From: a virus
Virus record (IMG/VR): IMGVR_UViG_3300020442_000007
Span: 101,480-165,479 of that record
DNA: 64,000 nt
Direction: 5' to 3' (one strand)
The notes under the pieces are model-generated. The model saw nothing but the letters and a program-made list of their open reading frames with translations, made no database searches and had not been told where the DNA came from. The position numbers and the translations under genes are program-made. Positions 54,701-63,137 of this stretch are shown here, one piece after another (position 1 is the stretch's first letter; the number at the start of each line of letters is the position of its first letter).

Positions 54701-56556
54701 ATGCAGGTGGTGCCTGGTCTACCGCTACCGGTGATACTACAGGTAACTGGACCAAAGTTAAAGCAGCCAGAGGAACAAATTACATGCTTGCATTACAAGG
54801 AGGCACAGAAACTACTATTGCATCTGTATCAGGATCAAGTGGACAAACCTGGAGTTACACAACATTAGCAAATGGAGCAAATTGGATTGACGTAGCATTT
54901 AAAGATAATCAATGGATTGCTATTTCAAGTGGTAGTGCTACTGAAACAACAATTAGTACAAACCAAGGAGGATCTTGGAGTGCAGGAACAACTATATCAG
55001 GACAAAACAAATTAATAGAATATGGAAACGGAATATTTGTAATACTTCCTGAATCTGGAAATACTGCGTTAACATCTACAGATGGAACTACTTGGACCAC
55101 AAGAACATTGCCAGTAACGTCAAATTGGCAAGATATGAAGTATGCTAATGGTCGATTTGTTGCTGTAGGTAACAGTGATTCAAAAATTATATTCAGCTTA
55201 GACGGGATAACATGGGAAGAGGCATTTATTAACATAACAAATTTACAAGATAGTACAACAGGTCTTTGGAACAATCTTGCTTATACACAAGGAGTTTGGT
55301 TATGTTCTAATAGTGCAGATAATACAATTATTACATCTCAATCAGGAAACGTTTGGTCTTCCATATTAGATGACAGTACTACAAAAGCATTTGCTACTAC
55401 TGGTGGTTATGCAGTTGTAGCAGGAGGACTAACAGCAGATGGAATGCCAGCATTTATAGGATCAAAAGGAACAACAGATGCCTGTTCAGTGAATTACGGA
55501 GCTAAACCTTTTATTAGAGCAGACATTTCAGGATCTCGTGTTTCAGGCTTTACAATTTATGATCCAGGAAGTGGATATAGTACTGCACCTACAATTACAA
55601 TTTATGATTATGCTAATACAATTGATGCTGTGTATACAGTAAGAGTAGCGGCAAACGGAGTACTAGGACAACCTGTGTTTACAGCTAGAGGGTTAGATTG
55701 GAATGTGGCTTCAGCCACAATTACAGGATCGGGCTTTGCAGAAGAATTCCAAACAGGACAACAGATTGTTTTAACAGGAGTCACACAAGTACCAGGACCT
55801 GGCGAAAACTTTATTATCAACGGCATTGATGATATAATTTATAAAGTTGTAAGTATAGATGCTCAATCAGGTGCTGGACCTTATGATTTAACAATAAAAG
55901 TTGATCCAGCAATAGGCAATGCTGAATCACCAACTCATGGTACAAGTATCGAACTTAGAGAAAACTACAGTCAAATAAGATTGACAGGTCATGACTTCCT
56001 TGATATAGGTACAGGTAACTTTAGCGAAACTAATTATCCTATATTATACACAGACGGCTATGATTTCAATGCAGGATTTGAACCAAAACAATTTAATGAA
56101 GTTGTTGAACAAGGTGGCGGTAGAGTATTTTATACTTCAACAGACCAAGATGGTAACTTTAGAGCAGGTGAACAATTCTTAGTTGAACAGGCTACAGGAA
56201 TTATTACTTTAAATTCTAGCTTGTTTAATTTTTCAGGATTGCAGAGCTTAACACTAGGCGGAGTTGTGATAGGTGGAACAGCAGTTGTAATCAATGAATT
56301 TAGTAAAGAACAAACATTTATTGCAAATTCTAATAATATTGTGCCTACACAAAGAGCTATCGCAGCATATGTAGCGTCAAGAGTTAGTGGCGGAGGATCT
56401 AATGCAAGTACAAATACTTTGAATGTAGGACAGATTACAGTTTCAAACAACAATATTAATCAGACTGCGAGTACTACAATTCAAGTACCGCAAAAAATGA
56501 TAATAAAAGGTGGAGCAGATGGGCATTATTTATCAAGCATGTATTTTTCTGCATAA
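51778..56556 (+). CDS. Long tail fibre with eight ChiC-like repeats and Asp-box propeller
   Basis: 1592 residues. Residues 14-450 contain eight repeats of the type W-x(3)-W-x(5)-Y-x(2)-GD-V-V-x-Y-x-G-x-x-Y-x(5)-HTS, e.g. NTDYDLGDVVRYNGYVYMAS-like units, similar to small chitin-binding (ChiC) domains. Around 530-750 is a beta-helix region (LPISVPADVALIGDELRSTS, NVSTFGTGCTGLRVDGSLHN, VSVFTYYNHIGYL). Residues about 960-1235 have S-x-D-G-x-T-W Asp-box repeats (STDGTTWTTR, SLDGITWEEA, STNQGGSWSA) of a BNR propeller. The C-terminus ends in EFSKEQTFIANSNNIVPTQR, the fibre-tip module shared with the paralog. It is a probable host-recognition fibre with carbohydrate-binding parts. Confidence 0.85.
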   Translation: MADFRIDRIRFRWKNVWATGTNYVKDDIVIYQGKAFVALIGHTSDASFYTDLNATSPKWVKMLDGYEWKNNWAPNTYYDVGNIVQWKAYVYRALTPHTSAATTTLGLTYDDSKWELVAKGSNWLHNWTVSTDYDLGDVVRYNGYVYMASTKHTSSATEALGLEANQGAWTQLTKSDHWSGDWTNNVRYKVSDVVKYGGIVYRANTGHTSSTHLSSDYGYWDIVNSGIEYKGAWSTNTRYKLNDVIKYGPSLWKAKVEHTSSSTVFIVDETGDPSTTKWDLWLPGLEYETVWNYQAQYSKGDIVLYGGYAYTALKNNVGSVPSINGKIQDTGNWELLKEGYRHLGDWGEDSSNYEYKTGDVVRLNGFLYICLTDSTGEVPDGSIKWQVLVTGRHHRGEWADNTQYEKMDVVLFEGSAYLCSKRHISSASGARPDLDVDYTQEEFWTLLIQGEATNVLRERGDLRTHNSQTDSSMADERLAIGSAGQVLKANNPIDATLDTGEISEWGSFGEIPKVFYVSTANGEDKPTNGRTEGAPWKTIKYACDYIQADLGNRAPASVFIKTGVYEEILPISVPADVALIGDELRSTSVFPKAGYETSDMFRVRNGGGIRNMSLNGLTGTLGAPNSYGTRRPTAGAYVSLDPGTGPADTSVHITSKSPYIQNVSTFGTGCTGLRVDGSLHNAGNRSIVANDFTQILPDGIGYWCSYNGRSELVSVFTYYNHIGYLTEFGGRVRATNGNNSYGDFGSVAEGVNPEETAKTGTVNNRSKHAQVRVVETNGTSALAFGYSNAGENYTGTPGINLSGSGYGVVAGFEELRKNAVNSIRVIDPGDSSTPGGLNYTYIVNNAQEGDTTSIKLSNADTTGTSAAYVGQRIVILSGAGDGQYARISSYNSGTKVATVERESDGSAGWEHIYPGYPIAGTLTSATRYAIEPRVDIPEPAFNSSSLTVPHKIDSITANDTNFVIAKTDLISFSANAGGAWSTATGDTTGNWTKVKAARGTNYMLALQGGTETTIASVSGSSGQTWSYTTLANGANWIDVAFKDNQWIAISSGSATETTISTNQGGSWSAGTTISGQNKLIEYGNGIFVILPESGNTALTSTDGTTWTTRTLPVTSNWQDMKYANGRFVAVGNSDSKIIFSLDGITWEEAFINITNLQDSTTGLWNNLAYTQGVWLCSNSADNTIITSQSGNVWSSILDDSTTKAFATTGGYAVVAGGLTADGMPAFIGSKGTTDACSVNYGAKPFIRADISGSRVSGFTIYDPGSGYSTAPTITIYDYANTIDAVYTVRVAANGVLGQPVFTARGLDWNVASATITGSGFAEEFQTGQQIVLTGVTQVPGPGENFIINGIDDIIYKVVSIDAQSGAGPYDLTIKVDPAIGNAESPTHGTSIELRENYSQIRLTGHDFLDIGTGNFSETNYPILYTDGYDFNAGFEPKQFNEVVEQGGGRVFYTSTDQDGNFRAGEQFLVEQATGIITLNSSLFNFSGLQSLTLGGVVIGGTAVVINEFSKEQTFIANSNNIVPTQRAIAAYVASRVSGGGSNASTNTLNVGQITVSNNNINQTASTTIQVPQKMIIKGGADGHYLSSMYFSA

Positions 56557-56568
56557 TGATAAAAATGG

Positions 56569-56576
56569 CATAAATA
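56569..56576 (+). promoter_or_regulatory. Late promoter octamer
   Basis: CATAAATA, 18 nt before the ATG of the second long fibre gene. Confidence 0.7.
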
Positions 56577-56594
56577 TTAAAAACGGAGTAACAA

Positions 56595-59500
56595 ATGGCT
56601 GAATTTAAACTAGGTAGAATACGATTTATATGGAAAGGTGACTGGGTTACCTCGACTACATATTACAAAGATGATATCGTCAGATATGGCGGTAATACCT
56701 ACATTTGTATAAAAGGTCATACAGCTCCAGCAGACTTTACTACAAGCCAATCATCATATTGGAACAAAATATCAGACGGACAAGATTGGAAGGGATCTTG
56801 GGTAGCCGGTACAGTCTATAAGGTAAATGACGTAGTAGCATACGGTGGTTATCTATACATTGCTAACACAGGACATACAGCGGCCGCAACTGCCACTTTA
56901 GGATTAGAAGCAGATCAAGCTAAATGGGATACCTTCGCAGAAGGATTTAATTATACAAATGATTGGACTACAGATTACAGATACAAAGTCAACGACTTAG
57001 CAAAGTATGGTGGTACTGTATATATTTGTATTACAGGACATACATCAGCTTCAACAACAGCAGATGGCTTAGAAGCAGATCAAGCTAAATGGCAAATATT
57101 TTCAGAAGGTTTCAATTGGAAAAGCGACTGGACAACAAGTTTTAGATACAGAGTAAATGATATTGTTAAGTATGGCGGTATTGTTTATGTTTGTGTAGAA
57201 GGACACACATCAGCATCTACTGCTTCGTCAGGTCTAGAAGCAGACCAAGCAAAATGGCAATTTTCAAATAAAGGTATAGAGTACAAAGGCAACTGGACAG
57301 CCGCTACTAGATATAAAGTAAATGACGTAGTGAAACACGGCGGCGCAATTTGGATTTGTGTAACTTATCATACAAGTCAAACTTATCTAAGTGATGACGA
57401 AGCAAAATGGAATCAATTTGTAGAAGGTTTAGAATTTGAAGATAGTTGGCAAGGTGTAAACAGATATCAACCAGGTGATTTTGTTACATACGGAGGTTAT
57501 TCATATGTAGCTAAAACAAATAATGTAGGAGCTAGACCAACTTCAAGTCCAAGTGATTGGGATTTATTTACAGCAGGATTCCGTTTTATTGGAGATTGGG
57601 GAGACGACAGTTCAAACTATGAATACTTTACAGGTGATGTTGTACGACTTGGGGGATATACATATTTGTGTATTGCAGACAGCTCAGGACATAGACCACC
57701 TAATGCAACTTACTGGCAAAGATTGAACAGCGGTATTGCTTGGAAGAATGCATGGTCCAACTCAACATTATATGATGCAGGTGATTCTGTAAGACAAGGA
57801 ACTAGCAGTTACATTTGTGTGTTAGCTCATACTTCTAATTCAGGAGTAAATGATCCTGCTAACGATTCACTTGGAACATATTGGAATCAACTTGCAGGAG
57901 GTCCAGAAACTGACGTACTTACAACACAAGGTGATCTAGTATACTACAGTGGATCAGGACCAGCAAGATTACCAATTGGAAATGCAGGACAAGTTCTTAC
58001 AGTAAACTCAGCAGGTAATGCACCTGAATGGAGTTATATAGGAAGAATTAACAACATTTTTTATGTAGATGTTAATACCGGACAAAACTTACCGGCATCC
58101 AACTATGGCGTAACATTAGCAAGACCTTGGAAGTCTATAAGATATGCATGTGAACAAGTTCTTGCAGGAGCACTAAGAGAAAATGCAGGATATTTGTTAA
58201 AGCGTAATAGGAACTTTATTGTTGAAGAAGCTGTACAGTATGCAGTTAATAAAACTGCTGGCGGCGCAGGTATTTGGTCAGGATTTAGTTTTAATAGTGC
58301 GGCGCAAATTTCTTTTAGAGCTGACATGGGTAAACTTGTAGATGCAATTATTCATGATATTACACACAATGGAAATAAAGAAACTAGAGATGATGTACTA
58401 AGATATTTCACAGGTGCAAATTTGACAACACCAGTTGCTAACACACTAGGTGTTGCAGGCGTTGTTGATAAAAACAATGAGACTATCAATTACATGCTTA
58501 CTGAAGTTATTGACAAAGTTTTAAGTAACACAGCACCAACCGTAAACTATCAAACTACAAATAGTTTTACTCCAGCTCACGCACAAGTTATTGATTCAAA
58601 TTACACAGAAGAATCAGATGCACAATCAACAGTAAACACTCTTATTGGTATTTTAACTGCGGCACTAACAGCAGGTGTTACAACAAATATTCCTGCAGAA
58701 AGAATAGCAAACAATAGTATATTTGTTAAAACAGGACTATTCAACGAACACTTACCAATTATTGTTCCAAGAGAAACAGCAGTTATTGGAGACGAATTAC
58801 GTGGCACAAAAGTTGCAGCTTCAGCGGCTGTAACAAGTGCATCAGATACTCCAAAGAGTATCGCGGCTATACAAAGATTAAAAGCAATTATCAGTGATAT
58901 TTGTACAAATGGTTCTGTTACTAAAACAAGTGGGAACGCTCAAAGCCAAGTTACTTCAAAAGTAGCAGGTTCAGGTGCGGCTGGCACAGCGGCAAATGGA
59001 TTATTCCAACAGCTAGAAGATTACATAAACTTTAAAGTAAATGGAGCAAGTGGAGATTCAACAGTTCCTTTGACAACAGGAACTAACACACCAACTACAG
59101 ATACAGGATATTTGTTTGCACAAGAATGTATTGAAGCTAATAGAGAATTTTTAAAAGCGGAAGCAGTAGCTTTCATAAATGCTACGTATCCAAGTTACAG
59201 CTATGATGAGGCGGCATGTAGACGAGATGTTGATCGATATTTAGATGGTATAATATATGATTTAAAATATACAGGAAATTACAAAACATTACTAAATGCA
59301 AGATACTACTCTAATTCAGTAAATGGTAATGCAAAAGAAGATATGTTCTACATGAGAAATGGTACAGGATTAAGAAATTGTACTATAAGTGGACTATCAG
59401 GAGCATTAGGTTCTGCAAATTCATATGGGACTAAACGTCCAGATGCTGGTGCATTTGTAAGTTTAGATCCAGGTTATGGTCCTGCAGACACAGATGTTCA

Positions 59501-61403
59501 TATTGTAAGTAAATCACCATACGTGCAAAATGTGTCAACTTTTGGTACAGCTTGTATTGGATTAAAAGTTGATGGAGCCTTACATGATGCAGGTAACGAT
59601 TCAATTGTAGCTAACGACTTTACACAAATATTAAGTGATGGTATAGGTATGTGGATTACAAACTTAGGTAGAGCTGAACTTGTGTCTGTGTTTACATACT
59701 ACAATCACATTGGATATCTCGCAGAAAACGGCGGAAAAATACGTGCAACTAACGGTAATAACTCGTACGGAGATTTTGGATCAGTTGCTGAAGGACAAGA
59801 TGCAACAGAGACAGCAATTACAGGAACTGTTGATAATAAATCTACAGAAGCAGAAATTGGTAATGTATTGACAGACGGAAATAATATTTTAACATTTGAA
59901 TACTTAAATGCAGGTACAGGTTATACAGCAGGTGGCACAACATTTACTGTAACTGGTGAGGGTTATGGACACGCAATAAACACGCCAGTGGTTGTGGACG
60001 GTGGAGTGATGGAAGTAAGACTCACTGATCCAGCAAACGACTTAGGTGGTGCAGGATATAAAACTGCCGCAGGAATTGCACAATCCGGAAACACAACACA
60101 AATAGTTATTTCAAATACTGACACTGGAATTAACACAACATACACAGGTATGAGTATATACATCACCGCAGGCGCAGGCGCAGGACAATATGGTTATATT
60201 GACACATATAATTCAGGTTCTAAAACTGCAACAATTAAAAAACACAGCGATGGTACAGCCGGATGGGATCATGTAACAGGAGTGTCTCCTGTGGCAATCT
60301 TAGATGATACAACAAATTATATTATTGAGCCGAGAGTAACATTTAGTGGAGGCGGAGTTACTGCTTATGCAGATATTGCAAAAGGTCGTGTAAAAGTTAC
60401 AGACGGAAAAATTTCTGAAGTTAGAATATGGGATCCAGGCACAGGTTATAGCGGAACTCCAACATTTACACTTACAGATCCAAATAACACTGACGATGCA
60501 CCGCATGTCGTAAGAACAGGTGACGGAGTGCTTAGACAACCAACTTGGACTAACAGAGGTACTGCATTTACTACAGCTGAAGCAACAGTAGCAGGAGATG
60601 GACACGCAGATAGATATCAACCTGGAGCAAATATTAGAATAGCAGGCTTAGCTTCTGCACCACAAGCTGGTGCAAACGTTGCATTCTCAGGTATTCCTGG
60701 TAAATGGTTTAAACTTGTTAAGACCACAAACCTTACAGGAAGCGGACCTTTTGATGCAACATTCCAAGTGAGTCCTGACATTTCAGTTACAGAAGCACCA
60801 GAGCATGGTGAAGCCACAACAGTTACAATTAGATACAGTCAAGTAAGATTAACTGGACATGATTTTCTTGATATTGGTACAGGTGATTTTGCAGATACAA
60901 ATTATCCAGGAACACCTCTTGTGAATCCTGATCAAACAAAAGAAACAAATAATTTTGGCGGAGGAAGAGTATTCTTTACTTCAACAGACCAAGATGGTAA
61001 CTTTAGAGTAGGAGACTTGTTTAGTATTGAACAATCAACAGGTATTGCAACTCTAAACGCAGATGCATTTAATATATCAGGATTAAATCAGTTGGAACTA
61101 GGGTCAGTCGAATTAGGCGGCACAGGTGCAACAATTACAGAATTCTCTACTGATGGAACATTTACCGCAGATAGCGATAATATTGTTCCTACACAAAAAG
61201 CTATTAAAACTTATATTACTAGTCAAATAGGTGGAGGACAAGGTGAACTAAACGTAAATAGCATTACAGCAGGAGTGGTACAGATTACTGGTAGTACTAT
61301 TACTACAACCACTGACGTTGCAATAAATACATTACAGAAGGTAAACTTTGCAAAAGGTGTTGACGGACATCCGTTGGCAATGAATTACTATCTACAACAA
61401 TAA
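56595..61403 (+). CDS. Long tail fibre paralog with helical insertion
   Basis: 1602 residues. Residues 12-430 hold eight ChiC-like repeats like those in the gene at 51778 (e.g. YRYKVNDLAKYGGTVYICIT), and the beta-helix and tip modules are shared (NVSTFGTACIGLKVDGALHD, TSTDQDGNFRVGDLF, NIVPTQKAIKTYI). Between these, about residues 525-915, is a mostly alpha-helical stretch (NFIVEEAVQYAVNKTAGGAG, DAIIHDITHNGNKETRDDVL, EFLKAEAVAFINATYPSYSY) absent from the paralog. The Asp-box propeller of the paralog is absent. The two genes look like an old duplication whose members gained different inserts. AACGGAG precedes the ATG. Confidence 0.85.
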   Translation: MAEFKLGRIRFIWKGDWVTSTTYYKDDIVRYGGNTYICIKGHTAPADFTTSQSSYWNKISDGQDWKGSWVAGTVYKVNDVVAYGGYLYIANTGHTAAATATLGLEADQAKWDTFAEGFNYTNDWTTDYRYKVNDLAKYGGTVYICITGHTSASTTADGLEADQAKWQIFSEGFNWKSDWTTSFRYRVNDIVKYGGIVYVCVEGHTSASTASSGLEADQAKWQFSNKGIEYKGNWTAATRYKVNDVVKHGGAIWICVTYHTSQTYLSDDEAKWNQFVEGLEFEDSWQGVNRYQPGDFVTYGGYSYVAKTNNVGARPTSSPSDWDLFTAGFRFIGDWGDDSSNYEYFTGDVVRLGGYTYLCIADSSGHRPPNATYWQRLNSGIAWKNAWSNSTLYDAGDSVRQGTSSYICVLAHTSNSGVNDPANDSLGTYWNQLAGGPETDVLTTQGDLVYYSGSGPARLPIGNAGQVLTVNSAGNAPEWSYIGRINNIFYVDVNTGQNLPASNYGVTLARPWKSIRYACEQVLAGALRENAGYLLKRNRNFIVEEAVQYAVNKTAGGAGIWSGFSFNSAAQISFRADMGKLVDAIIHDITHNGNKETRDDVLRYFTGANLTTPVANTLGVAGVVDKNNETINYMLTEVIDKVLSNTAPTVNYQTTNSFTPAHAQVIDSNYTEESDAQSTVNTLIGILTAALTAGVTTNIPAERIANNSIFVKTGLFNEHLPIIVPRETAVIGDELRGTKVAASAAVTSASDTPKSIAAIQRLKAIISDICTNGSVTKTSGNAQSQVTSKVAGSGAAGTAANGLFQQLEDYINFKVNGASGDSTVPLTTGTNTPTTDTGYLFAQECIEANREFLKAEAVAFINATYPSYSYDEAACRRDVDRYLDGIIYDLKYTGNYKTLLNARYYSNSVNGNAKEDMFYMRNGTGLRNCTISGLSGALGSANSYGTKRPDAGAFVSLDPGYGPADTDVHIVSKSPYVQNVSTFGTACIGLKVDGALHDAGNDSIVANDFTQILSDGIGMWITNLGRAELVSVFTYYNHIGYLAENGGKIRATNGNNSYGDFGSVAEGQDATETAITGTVDNKSTEAEIGNVLTDGNNILTFEYLNAGTGYTAGGTTFTVTGEGYGHAINTPVVVDGGVMEVRLTDPANDLGGAGYKTAAGIAQSGNTTQIVISNTDTGINTTYTGMSIYITAGAGAGQYGYIDTYNSGSKTATIKKHSDGTAGWDHVTGVSPVAILDDTTNYIIEPRVTFSGGGVTAYADIAKGRVKVTDGKISEVRIWDPGTGYSGTPTFTLTDPNNTDDAPHVVRTGDGVLRQPTWTNRGTAFTTAEATVAGDGHADRYQPGANIRIAGLASAPQAGANVAFSGIPGKWFKLVKTTNLTGSGPFDATFQVSPDISVTEAPEHGEATTVTIRYSQVRLTGHDFLDIGTGDFADTNYPGTPLVNPDQTKETNNFGGGRVFFTSTDQDGNFRVGDLFSIEQSTGIATLNADAFNISGLNQLELGSVELGGTGATITEFSTDGTFTADSDNIVPTQKAIKTYITSQIGGGQGELNVNSITAGVVQITGSTITTTTDVAINTLQKVNFAKGVDGHPLAMNYYLQQ

Positions 61404-61418
61404 ACATGGAGAAATAAA

Positions 61419-61736
61419 ATGGCAAGTGGAAGATTAGGAGCAAGCGATGTAGCAGCAGGTACATATACAACTGTATATACCTGTCCGGCGTCTACATTTG
61501 CTGTAGTGAGCATTAACTTACTTAATAGGGGTAACAGCTCGTGCTTCGTGAGATTAGCAATAGCAGATGCTAGTACGCCAACAGACGGTGAGTTTATCGA
61601 ATTCGATACAGAACTTACACCAAAATCGTTACTAGAAAGAACTGGTATTGTTATGCAAGCCGGAAAACTATTAGTTGTCTACACAAATGTTGCTAACGTA
61701 AGTGCAGTAGCGTTTGGAATTGAGACAGCGGCATAA
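61419..61736 (+). CDS. Small beta-sandwich-like appendage protein (3 of 3)
   Basis: 105 residues. The strand order FAVVSINLLNRGNSSCFVRLAI.. EFIEFDTELTPKSLLERTGI.. VMQAGKLLVVYTNVANVSAV resembles the proteins at 46142 and 51061. GGAG precedes the ATG, and a late octamer lies just after the gene, before the next one. A fibre-associated structural role is inferred from neighbours. Confidence 0.65.
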   Translation: MASGRLGASDVAAGTYTTVYTCPASTFAVVSINLLNRGNSSCFVRLAIADASTPTDGEFIEFDTELTPKSLLERTGIVMQAGKLLVVYTNVANVSAVAFGIETAA

Positions 61737-61739
61737 ATA
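61732..61739 (+). promoter_or_regulatory. Late promoter octamer
   Basis: CATAAATA overlapping the stop codon of the preceding gene and 21 nt before the start at 61761. Confidence 0.7.
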
Positions 61740-61760
61740 CAATGACAAAGGAATTATAAA

Positions 61761-62093
61761 ATGGGAAGATATATTAATGCAACTCCAGGTCAGGCTTCAA
61801 CCGTAAGGACTATTTCTACAACCTACCAAGCTCTAGTTAATGATCGTATCTTAGCAGACGCAACAGGTGGTGCTTTTACAATCACCCTACCGGCAGCAGC
61901 AGATACAATGGCAGGTGACGTGGTACAGATTTACGACATAGCAGGACAAGCGGCAAGTAATAATATCACCGTAGGACGCAACAGTTCCAAGATTCAAGGT
62001 GCAGCAGAAGATTTAACTATCAACGTAGCTAATGCTGTGATTACTTTGACTTATACAAATGCAACTTATGGTTGGGTTATTACAAGTAACTAA
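61761..62093 (+). CDS. Small beta-rich virion protein
   Basis: 110 residues. It starts MGRYINATPGQASTVRTIST, then has GGAFTITLPAAADTMAGDVV and YDIAGQAASNNITVGRNSSK, and ends TYTNATYGWVITSN. The TITLPAAADTxAGDVVxIxD..NNITVxRNxSxI pattern is a common capping module of phage tail-fibre and baseplate proteins, found next to fibre tips. It lies between the second long fibre group and the cysteine-rich proteins. A structural role, probably as a fibre-tip accessory, is inferred. Confidence 0.75.
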   Translation: MGRYINATPGQASTVRTISTTYQALVNDRILADATGGAFTITLPAAADTMAGDVVQIYDIAGQAASNNITVGRNSSKIQGAAEDLTINVANAVITLTYTNATYGWVITSN

Positions 62094-62110
62094 TAATGGA
62101 GATTAAATAA

Positions 62111-63124
62111 ATGGCAACGTTACAATCGATTATAACCAATAGGAATCCAACCTACGAGCCTCAAGAAGAAAATCTTGAACAAGGAAGACTTTTCTATTTT
62201 TCGCCAGCACAAGAACATAGCCAATGCCACAAGTTTACATACAAGTCACCAGGACCTGGTTGTCTAAGAGTTGAAATTTGGGGAGCTGGTGGTTCTGGTG
62301 CGAAAATGTGTTGTTGTGGTCAAGGTGTTCCAGGTAATCCAGGAGCATACGTTGTAAAATGTTTTTTGGTAGATGCTAATTCAAAAGTTTGTGGATGCGT
62401 AGGTAGCTCATGTGGTAATGGTGACGCATTATGTTACAGAGGCAGAAGTACAGGAACATGTGTTTGTTACTTCGGCGCAGCCAGTGATAGTTCAATATGC
62501 GGATGTTTATGTGCCCAAGGTGGTGAAGGTGGTACAACTTACTGTTCACCAAGTTCAGGCACTTTTTGCTGTTTTGTAGCAGACAGTAATTTCTGTACAA
62601 CAGCAATGACAAATCCAGCTGGTTCGGCTTGGGGTGCAGGTTGCGGACTAGTATGTAACACAAGAGGCGGCACAGTAGATGCGACAGAAGCTAAGGCATA
62701 CGGTGGAGATATTAATTGCCCAGGTGGAATAAGTTGTACAAGTTTTTATAATTGCGATAGTGCAAACCATTGTTACGTGCATTATCATATTAGGGTACCA
62801 GCAGGTACACATGCAACCGGAGGAGGTATGGTAACCTTTTCTGGAGACAATGACAGTCAGATAGCGATAGGTGGTACAGCTGGATATCATCATTATCATC
62901 AATATGCTTTAGAGGGTATGAAGAGATCTCCATCACAAGGTTGGAGTACAAATCAACTTTGTTACTTTAGTAGATTATGTGGATGTTACGAAAACAACGG
63001 CTGTCAATCAACAGCACCAAGAGGACATGGAGGAGCTCCGACTATGACATGTAACTCGGTTAGAGATAACGCACAAAGAGGTGGACACGGAGCAGTAAGA
63101 ATTTTATGGAGAGCCGCAACTTAA
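62111..63124 (+). CDS. Cysteine-rich glycine-rich tip-like protein 1
   Basis: 337 residues with 30 Cys (about 9%). The N-terminal 55 residues are ordinary (PTYEPQEENLEQGRLFYFSP). Then VEIWGAGGSGAK opens a glycine-rich domain of the type found in phage tail tip adhesins, here crowded with Cys (CCCGQG, KVCGCVGSSCGNG, SICGCLCAQGGEGG, GTFCCF, GAGCGLVC). A His-rich segment (CYVHYHIRV and TAGYHHYHQY) follows, and RGGHGAVRILW closes the domain. Such Cys density suggests disulphides in the virion or metal binding. It is paralogous to the next gene. A receptor-binding role is inferred from the glycine-rich fold and the position behind the long fibres. Confidence 0.85.
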   Translation: MATLQSIITNRNPTYEPQEENLEQGRLFYFSPAQEHSQCHKFTYKSPGPGCLRVEIWGAGGSGAKMCCCGQGVPGNPGAYVVKCFLVDANSKVCGCVGSSCGNGDALCYRGRSTGTCVCYFGAASDSSICGCLCAQGGEGGTTYCSPSSGTFCCFVADSNFCTTAMTNPAGSAWGAGCGLVCNTRGGTVDATEAKAYGGDINCPGGISCTSFYNCDSANHCYVHYHIRVPAGTHATGGGMVTFSGDNDSQIAIGGTAGYHHYHQYALEGMKRSPSQGWSTNQLCYFSRLCGCYENNGCQSTAPRGHGGAPTMTCNSVRDNAQRGGHGAVRILWRAAT

Positions 63125-63137
63125 CGGGGAATATAAT

